From positions 1,116,001-1,180,000 of the forward strand of contig JAKZZE010000013.1 of the NCBI GenBank assembly GCA_024220505.1: a stretch of 64,000 nucleotides of DNA. Reading direction: 5' to 3'. Source of the stretch: Rhizopus arrhizus (taxonomy: Eukaryota; Mucoromycota; Mucoromycetes; Mucorales; Rhizopodaceae). Under the pieces are notes generated by a model, which saw only the letters and a program-made list of their open reading frames with translations, had not been told where the DNA came from and made no database searches. Made by a program: the position numbers and the translations under genes. Each line of letters starts with the position of its first letter. Position 1 is the first letter of the stretch. Positions 55,563 through 64,000 of this stretch are shown here, piece after piece.

Positions 55563-56729
55563 TAAACTCATTAGATAATCATTTGACGCGCTTTCGATAT
55601 ATAAAAAGAAGAAAAGGCAGAAGAGGTTTAGGATACTCTGCCCTGCAGATTTCCATTATCCTCAGTGTCAGCTTGTATTCGACCTCCTTGCAAAAGAGAA
55701 TAAAGTCCTCGAGAACAGATTATTTTTGTCTGATCATAACCTGATATAATTTCAATTTGTGTGGGCTAATACAGCATTGCTTAGGCTTGTTCATTCATTC
55801 ATGACACAAAAGCTGTACTTGAGCACAGATAGAAGCGTTCCAGGTTTGTAAATTATCCGCGGTCTGCACGCAATTTGAGGATATTTGCAAACTCAGGACA
55901 CAGATCTGATGCCACATCGTTTTGTTTAGATAAACCTCGGTGTCACTTTCAAATACTAATTTTTTATTTGAACATGATACAAGTCATCTCACATTTATTT
56001 ATTCGATTAAGGCCGTATCTAGCACTCTTTTCAATAATCAGTGTATGTGTGCTACAGATAGTCGTTTTTTATCAAGAGAAAGCTATCCTTTGAACTAAGC
56101 GATCTTGTAAACTTTATTTAGTATACTATAATATCGAAGGAAATGAGAACAATATATTGATAGAAACAGTGAAAATAACGAAAGCAATGGTGATGATGGT
56201 GGTATAAAATGACAAAAAAATAACTTTTATTGTGGATATATAATATTGGTTCATGTCATTTTTCTTTTTTTGGCCAGTTTTTTTTTGTGCAGTGGAATGA
56301 TGGGCTTCATTGTCAACTTCAGAAGATATGTCTTTAACGATTTCAACAAGGGAAGAAAGCAGCGTCAAGTTTTGCTCCATCAGTAATCTAACGCTATAAA
56401 CTTGCTTCAAAATTGGAATTATTTCAGAAGCTTGAGTTAGAAAGTAAATAGGCTTTACACGATTAAGCCAAAACCATCCATTGGCGAATGTGAACTGATG
56501 AATATACAGGTTGACCCAATTCTCTCAAACATACTGGCTGATTCTGAAAAGGATTCCTTCCTAAGCTAAGCAAACGTCGCATGTGATGCAGCCAAAGCCA
56601 AACATCTGGACGCGACGATATCCGTTATATGTCAGCTGGAATTTAGTGCTAATTTTAGCTTCGAAGAAGCTAAGGTGGCACAACCCAAGAACAATAAGTT
56701 GTAATTTTGTCATGCTTTGCTGCATTTAA

Positions 56730-56772
<43 letters not shown>

Positions 56773-58747
56773 AATGATGCACTTGATATCAACCATTTGG
56801 AAGCATCTTTTTCCTTTCAAATCTATGGTAAGAGTGAAAGAAGGACAAGGAAAAAAAAAGTAAATATCCTCACTCACTGATTTTCACCTTACATTTTAGG
56901 CTTCAATGTCACATTCTTTTTGACTCGCTCATGTCATGATGGGTTATATGATATGTAAGAAATTAGTCATTTGGTTTTTTCCCGGTCCCTTGATGAATTC
57001 CGTGCCTTTGTGAATCTCAAAAACATTCGCACATTGTTGCAGGTGTCCAGTGTCTTTTGACGACTGCAAAAAAGACGATGCAATGGATACAATCTGATCA
57101 CGCCCCTAAGGATAGAAATCGAATGGGCGACATTCGCTTTAGACATGAATGAGTGACTTGTCATAACAAAATAAAAACTCCCCCCGATTTCTTCATCCTC
57201 TTATATCTTTGGTTGATATTAATGTCACAGCAGTTGCTGTATTACGCGAACCCCTTTTTTTGTTCTTAATGCCGTCAAGAGCCAACTCCAAGTTATTTTA
57301 GTACAATGTAGAAATTTTTCCAACGACAACGTAAATATTTATTCCGCTCAACATAAATCCACCTACAAAATTTAGTAGTTTATTTAGTTAGAATGCTGGA
57401 TATGCCAAGATAACCACAATATTACACAAGCAAAAGAAATCAATTTCTCTTTTTAGATTTTCCAAGAATTCAAAAATCCCTTTACCCAAGGGATGGTAAA
57501 TAAAAAAGAAATGCTTCATTAAATCCACAAACAAAGATAAATAGAATTGCTTGTCAGCCACAATCGTCAGCTATTCTTGTAAATAGTCTTTGATTTTTCA
57601 AAGCTAACAGATTGACCTTTTCATCTTAAACTGATGCTTGTACCGTGACAGATAAGAAAGTGTCGCTCTTTTTTGCTTGTGCAACTTTTCTGCATATATT
57701 TTACATGTAATTGAAACACCTACCGTTTTTTCAAATTTTTAGTTTTGGCCATCAAAAGTACATACGCAAAATAAAGACACCATCTTTTTGTATTTAATCC
57801 ATGACATGCATAAAAAGCCTTTTTTAATGAAGAAACAGCTAGTATTTTCTGCTCGTTTAGTTTGAAAATAGAAAGTAAATATATTCTCACTTTTGTGTGT
57901 AACGCACACTTTGGAAAAGAATTAAACTACCCCAATCATCACAAATTATTGACTCCCTAATAATTTGATTTTCGTCTTGATAAGCTTTCGATTCTCGCTT
58001 TAATAAACCAAAATGATAGTTCTCAAGGAAAAATATAAAGTAATACATTAATGTCAACTTTTGTGGTTGAAATCATTTGGTTTTGTTTACATACAGTGAT
58101 TTTTGTTTTACTTTAAAAGCTAACGGAGAATAAAAAGTTGAAATGTAATCAGGCATATGATTTATGTTGATGGATAATCATCTGTTGAAGGCTGCGGTTA
58201 TTTACTGCAGTCCTCTCCTTCAATTACTTTCTGCTATAATAACTATTAGATTAATAAAATAAGGAGCTTTGGTATTGTCCATTCAACTTATAATTTTTAA
58301 TAATAAAAAAGCTGATGTCTGCTAAAGAATATTCATATTTAAATGTAAATGGACATGGTTTTTATGAATAAGGCATAAACCTCTTGAAAATACACTATTG
58401 CTTATAACTAACATTGTTTTCTTTAATGTTCCCTCTTTTTTTTTTACGTTTTTGGCTTTTCATGATTACATTATGAGTTGCTATAACTTGAGCCAAGCAG
58501 TATGGTTTTCTAGGTAATGATAGGTTTTTTCTTGTAATTTTCTAAATTGCTATTTCTTAAAGCATAGGTTGCTAATAGTGCTTTTCATCGTGCTACATTC
58601 ATGATTACTAGGATTAATCCCAGAGAAAATTAACAATATTCTCATTTTTCAACCTATACTAATTCATCATTACCTTAATCTACCATCTGAAATCTTTTCC
58701 ATAATCGATCAACATGCCAGATCACTCACAGTAGGAGATTATACAAG

Positions 58748-58792
<45 letters not shown>

Positions 58793-59282
58793 AAAAAAGA
58801 AAAATATTCGTCTACAGCCTCAAATTATAAGTACACCATTAGCAAGCAAAATCACCCTTTTATATTAATGATTGTAAAGCACATGATAACAAAGGTAATC
58901 GTGGCATGATGTTGGATAAGCACATCCAAAGGTAAAAGGGAACTTTACTACCCATTTAATTTCCTTAAATCTGTCAGTGAAAGCGCTTGTTGATTTTTAA
59001 TCTGTTTCAGGAAAATGATTCTATTCATCTGTCTGTGTTCTTGCTTTGCTATTCATTACTTAGATTCAACCCTGTTTTGCTGCTCTAAATTGAGAAATTT
59101 ATTAGTCAAATTCAACACCGATATAATACATACGTTTACACTGCACAAACGCCAACGAAACGTATATAGGAATATCTCATTTACACATTCTAAAATAAAT
59201 TATCAACTATAAAACATAACAAAACAGAATCAAGATGAATTAGTGTTGAATAAGCATAAAAAAATGCAGCATAGCACGTTAT
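55563..59282. other. Long gene-poor region with poly(T) tracts
   Basis: It contains poly(T) at 56734-56770 (37 nt) and 58751-58791 (41 nt). Two short coding-like stretches occur: a minus-strand frame at about 56126-56530 (QVYSVRLLMEQNLTLLSSL) and a plus-strand frame at 56499-56702 with an internal stop (ANVACDAAKAKHLDATISV). Neither is recognised or complete. The rest is AT-rich and stop-dense. No RNA gene was found by eye. Confidence 0.45.
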
Positions 59283-60544
59283 TTATTTATAATATTTAGA
59301 TGCACGGATCTTTGTTTCCCTGAGCTGCTTCCACCATCTGCTGAATTCATCATTTAACACTGATCCCTTGACATAGTTTATGATATGACAGGTTATTTGC
59401 AAATTCTTGATACGTGAGCCATCTCGGTATTTTCTGCTTTCAATACTTAATGGGGTAATATGGTCGATAGAGAATACCCAATACCGCGGCCTGTCTTTTC
59501 GATTGCGGAAGAATATTTTTGAGTTTGTAATGGCGCATCTCATGTTTGATTTAGCTACGAGTGCCAGCAATTCAATAGGCTCAGCGGAAGCAATCTCAGA
59601 GCCAACTCGGTAACTTCTTGATCTTAATAGTCTCGACCTTGCATCAAATGCTTTTATTACTTCTTTAATCGTCAATCCATTTGCAACTTCTTCTTTAGGA
59701 GATAATTCTCCGCTTAACAAGTATTCCATTATTTCTATTTCTTCATTCAAACTTACAGGAAATGAAAACAACCTGTTATAAAGTAGATTAATGAACAAAC
59801 TATAGCATACTCATGTATTTACCGGCTACACAAATAGCAATAGGGTCCTCTCTTTCTCTTCCTGATCAAATATCCGTTGTTCCTACAGATATCATCTCGT
59901 GTAAGAATATCTTTGCATTCGACACAAACATCATCTCGTCGCTTTAAGTGGTACAAAAAGAAAAAAAAAGTTGATTTGGGTAGTACATGTGCTGTTATTT
60001 TTTTTACAAAAAAAAAAAAAAAACTTACTACTACAAGGCTTTCAAAATATTGCTTCCTTTTCCATCTTAACCAAGGAGCTGAATAGGGCTCATAATAGTC
60101 GTCTTTGGATAGAGGCAAGTGATCAACATGGGTATAATCATAGGTATAGGACTCAAAGGTGTCAGAGACGTCAAAGCAATGATATCGATCATGATGACGT
60201 TTCCTAAAAACCACTCTTTCACCAATACTCAACCTATCCATGTAACGCGAATCATCATTACCAATCGGATGTTTAGTGATCCTATGTCTTGATGAAGCAC
60301 GTTCAGGGATAGTATGATTGGTAGCAAGAGGTTTTGAAGGTTCACGTGAAATCCTTAGAGCCTTAAGCCTATCATTTATACCCAAAAGTGTTGGTGGTTT
60401 TGTTGTAACAGCAGTGGTTTGAATTGTAGGTGAATTGGGTGCTGTAAAAAATATGTCATCATCATCGTCATCATCGGATATAACTATTATTTCATCATCA
60501 GAAATAAAGATAATATCCTGTTCAGAAGGATTGTGCTGAGCCAT
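59283..60544 (-). CDS. HNH-nuclease-like protein, copy B (three exons)
   Basis: Exons are 60544-60029, 59941-59823 and 59772-59283 (introns 87 and 50 bp), giving 374 residues. The domain order and intron positions match copy A at 19268-20485: disordered N-terminus with TAPNSPT and LLGINDRLKAL, the YTYDYTHVDHL block, a zinc ribbon (CVEC...CYLC), then MRCAITNSK, IDHITPLS, NLQITCxxxNxxKG and RWW. These are the HNH core positions. The N-terminus also has IIFISDDE and IIVISDDDDDDD, which look like SUMO-interacting motifs (inference). The first intron has a long T-run in the coding orientation. A purine microsatellite lies right upstream. Function is predicted nuclease only. Confidence 0.82.
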
Positions 60545-61554
60545 AGTAAGAAGAAGAAGAAGAAGAAGAAAAAAGAAAAAGAAAAAGAAAAAGAAAAAGT
60601 GAAAAGGAGGAAAAGGAGGAAAAGGAAAAAAGGGAAAAATTCCGCATTCTTATCCTCAAAACAAAGTTGCTCGTGATTTGTAATTTTGTTCATGTTTCAT
60701 GCTATTTTTTTTATAATTATTGCTACCGCACTCTTGAACACATATCAACTCATAAAAAAGTAGGTGTTCAAGTTTATTCAGATTGATGTGCAAACAAGTG
60801 TAAATAAGCATTCTCTTTTAAAAATCAATTTACTAGCCTTCTTTGATCGTTTTCTGTACTCTCACTTTTATACTTTAATAACCTCTTTTGCATCTTTTTA
60901 AACCAAGATCATAAATATTTTTTATGTATTCATACATATTTGAAGATAAACACTGCTGCAAAAAAGGATGGTTTATTGTACTATTACAGCGAACACCAAA
61001 AAAGAAAATAAAGTACATGTATTCAATTATTTTAGCTTGCGAATTGGATGCGTCCTTTTGTAAATAGAGTTGACAAAGAAAATAAAAGCACCTGTTCATT
61101 TGAGTAGAAATTTAGATAAAGTGGCAGAATGCTCAACGCAAAGTATCAAAAAAAGAAGTTTAAAAAAGTGAAATGGGTGAGCTCAATGAATGTAAGCAAA
61201 AAAGAATGTTTTTATCTCAAATTTTTGTTTGTGAATCAGCCAATGTTGGAATGTTTAATGAAACGACAGGAGGACTTAAAGACAGATGTTGAAAAATAAA
61301 TGTATCGTAATAAAAAAAGATCAAAACAAACAATAAATGAAAATTATAGCGTAGCTAAATAAGCGTGGTGCTGAGGCTATTAAAAATAAATAAAAGAATG
61401 TCTTAAAAAAAGGGGGGGAGAGGAAAGCTGTGCTTCAACACAGGAACAAAAAGGTCTCACAAGCCACACAAGACAACGCGAAAAAAAAAGATAAAATTCA
61501 ATTTTTCGCGGCGTTACTTTTTTTTTATTCAGGTTTTCACTTTTTTTAATTAGC
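60545..61554. other. Divergent intergenic region with purine microsatellite
   Basis: An AAG-repeat grading into AAAAAG and GGAAAA repeats occupies about 60547-60640, next to the start of HNH copy B. The right end is the MCM4 promoter region with poly-T patches near 61517-61545. A GCG-containing CGCGGCGTTAC word at 61507-61517 could be an MluI-box-like cell-cycle site, but it is not an exact match. Confidence 0.4.
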
Positions 61555-64000
61555 ATGAGTAGTCAACAACCTTCAGATTTCACACCTGATACACCCAGTA
61601 GAGGAGGACGTCGTACTGACCTCCTTTCTTCTCAAATCGACACGCCCATGACCAACAATATCAGAACTCCTCGTCAGCAGCGCCACCGTCGTTCCGAATT
61701 CTCTTCGACCTTTTTACCTGAAGATATGGGTGCCACATCTCCCTTGGCTTATCCATCCACACCCATCCGAAACAACACCTTTTTCGACACACCCCGTACG
61801 CCTTTCCGTACACCTTTCACCACCAACACCACCGGTACCCCTCTTCGTCTCGACAGCCCTGCTCAGTTTGCCACACTTGACCCTGACATGGAAGAAACCG
61901 ACCCTTCTTTGGGCGCTCGTCTCATCTGGGGTACGACTGTCAACATTCAAGAAGCCATCGGTCGTTTCAAGAACTTTCTCTCTCACTTTACACTCGCTCA
62001 CCGTAAGGAGCAGACAGGAGAAGCGATTGCGGCAGATGACCATTCACCCTTTTATCCCATGTATCTCGCCCACTTGTTCAACACCAAGAGTACCAATGTC
62101 AACTTGAACTGTAAGAACCTGTTGGCCTATCCCGAAACACGAGGCTTGTATGAGCAGTTGGTCAAGTACCCTCAAGAAATCATCCCCTTGATGGATCACA
62201 CGGTGACCGAATTCTATTTGAATCAATACGAACATGAGGATCTGGGTGCATTAAGTCAGTTGAAGGTAAGGGCGAATTGATCAGAGGGAGATCAGCCAAA
62301 CTAATGGGGTCGTTAGGTTCGTCCTTATAATCTGGAAGGCTCAGTGAACATGAGAGATTTAGATCCACAAAGTAAGTAAAACAGTGGAAAAAAAAGAGCA
62401 TGAGACTAAAGAGAGAGGTAACATTTAGATGTGGATCAATTGATTACCATCAAGGGTCTCTTGATTCGTTCCTCACCCATCATTCCCGATATGAAAGAAG
62501 CCTTTTTCCGCTGCTTGATCTGTGATGATGAAGTCACTGTCGCTGTCGATCGTGGTCGTATCCTTGAGCCCACCCGCTGTCATCGCGAAAGCTGTGGTGC
62601 AGACAACTGTATGAGCTTGATTCACAACCGCTGTACGTTTTCTGATAAACAGGTCGCTCGTATTCAAGAGACACCCGATGTCGTCCCGGATGGTCAAACG
62701 CCTCAGACGGTAACGATGTGTCTGTACGATGACTTGGTGGATGTGGCTAAACCAGGTGATCGTCTGGAGATCACTGGTATTTTCCGTGGTGTGCCTGTTC
62801 GTGTGAATCCAAAGCAGAGAGTCATCCGTGCCTTGTTTAGAACCTATCTGGATGTGGTGCACATCAAGCGTACGGATAAAAAGAGAGTGTCGGTAGATAA
62901 AAGCCTTGGTGAAACATCGGTTCATGAAAAGTAAGTGGGACAATGAAAGAAAGAAAGAAGACTGAGTTGTATGATTAGTTATGAAGAGGGAGATGAAATC
63001 GAACGTGTGTCTGGTACAGATGAAGAAGAAATCATTGGTCTCAGTCGCCGTCCTAATCTCTATGAGATCTTATCACGCTCTATTGCACCCAGTATCTATG
63101 AATTAGACGATGTCAAGAAAGGCATCCTACTCCAACTCTTTGGTGGCACTCATAAAAAATCCACAAAAAAAGGGTCTTCTCAATTCAGAGGTGATATCAA
63201 CGTGTTGCTTGTCGGTGATCCAGGTACAAGTAAATCCCAATTGCTTCAGTATGTACACAAGATTGCTCCTCGAGGTGTCTATACCTCTGGTAAGGGCAGT
63301 AGTGCGGTTGGTTTAACGGCCTACATCACACGAGACCCTGATACGCGCCAGCTGGTCTTGGAAAGTGGTGCACTTGTATTAAGTGATGGTGGTGTGTGCT
63401 GTATTGATGAATTCGACAAGATGTCGGATACGACACGATCTGTATTGCACGAAGTCATGGAACAGCAAACCATTTCGGTCGCCAAGGCCGGTATTATCAC
63501 CACATTGAACGCAAGAACTTCCATCTGTGCCTCTGCTAACCCTATTGGATCGAGATGGAACAAGAATCTATCTGTGCCTGCTAATTTGAATTTGCCACCA
63601 CCTCTTTTATCCAGGTTTGAAAATAGAAGGAGATGTAGATTGTGTGATTAACAGGAATGAGGATAGATTTGATTTGTTGTACTTGATCCTGGATCGTGTG
63701 GATGAAGATGCTGATCGTAGACTGGCTAAACATTTAGTAACATTATATATGGAAGACAATCCATTTACAGCTGGTGTGGACATTGTGGTAAAAATGACTC
63801 GTGTTTAAAAAAAAGAATGTCCTATTCACACGTATTGTTATTTCAGGGCATTGAGCTATTAACAAAATACATCAATTATGCCAAGGAAAAGATTCAACCT
63901 GAGTTGAGCAATGAGGCAGCCAACACACTCGTCGATTGCTATGTAGAACTTCGAAAGCAAGGACAAGACCGAGGTAGTTCAGACAGAAGGATCACAGCCA
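61555..64000 (+). CDS. MCM4: MCM4 replicative helicase subunit (3' end outside window)
   Basis: Exons are 61555-62265, 62317-62371, 62429-62930, 62979-63614, 63667-63787 and 63847 to the window end. Introns are 48-59 bp with agreeing phases. The unstructured N-terminus has many TP/SP sites ([16 protein letters not shown]), typical of Mcm4 as a DDK/CDK target. The N-terminal domain has a zinc motif (CLIC...CHRESC). The AAA+ core has Walker A GDPGTSKS (about residues 502-509), Walker [10 protein letters not shown] (about 563-571), SANPIGSRW and the arginine finger LLSRFD, which is created across the 52-bp intron 63615-63666. Mcm4 is part of the MCM2-7 helicase loaded at origins. The last ~200 residues lie beyond 64000. 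Confidence 0.97.

Noticed and set aside
59800..59822. 23-bp intron in HNH copy B ending at the first AG
   Set aside because: Too short to splice; the next in-phase acceptor gives a 50-bp intron and a protein aligned without gaps to copy A.
63655..63787. MCM4 exon starting at the AG at 63654
   Set aside because: It would insert four residues into the invariant LLSRFDLLYL arginine-finger segment; the AG at 63666 restores it exactly.

Overview
The window looks like nuclear DNA of a mucoralean fungus (Mucoromycota). The evidence is AT-rich intergenic DNA, conserved eukaryotic genes cut by many short GT-AG introns (about 41-62 bp), fungal cell-wall and trafficking enzymes, and a heavy load of decayed transposable elements. 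Order-level placement is inference from gene style; species is not claimed.

Layout. 1-14 kb is a transposon graveyard: a degenerate Ty3/gypsy element split by a solo LTR, two LINE fragments, a mariner-type transposase, DD34E (Tc1/mariner superfamily) transposases, and one lineage-specific gene interrupted by a second solo LTR. 14.5-17.1 kb holds unrecognised ORFs including a gag-like one, followed by a small MITE. 19.3-22.7 kb has a three-exon HNH-nuclease-like gene and a GH17 glucanase. 22.7-29.8 kb is mostly non-coding with long poly(A/T) tracts and one partial GNAT acetyltransferase gene.

29.8-35.2 kb is a gene-dense island: a degenerate tRNA-splicing endonuclease subunit (SEN34-like), a GT15 mannosyltransferase, and a six-exon C2-domain phosphatidylserine decarboxylase (PSD2-type). 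36-40.5 kb has gag-like remnants, a 177-bp direct repeat and a second lineage-specific gene with a possible PD-(D/E)XK-like core. 40.8-47.3 kb carries four conserved minus-strand genes: a class IV PLP aminotransferase, an ING-family PHD protein, a CASTOR-like ACT protein and a class 3 lipase. 48-51.2 kb is again transposon relics. 52.8-55.6 kb encodes a nine-exon TEL2 protein. 59.3-60.5 kb is a second HNH-like paralog in opposite orientation, and 61.6-64 kb is MCM4, cut by the window end.

How genes relate. There are no operons. Conserved genes serve replication (MCM4), PIKK stability (TEL2), chromatin (ING), nutrient sensing (CASTOR-like), phospholipid synthesis (PSD2) and wall/glycan metabolism (GH17, GT15). 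The least-described material is two HNH paralogs with identical exon architecture and two possible PD-(D/E)XK-like genes, both lineage-specific as far as I can tell and lying among mobile elements. Several exon structures below were assembled by hand from splice sites and reading-frame phase. They are predictions, not transcript-confirmed.
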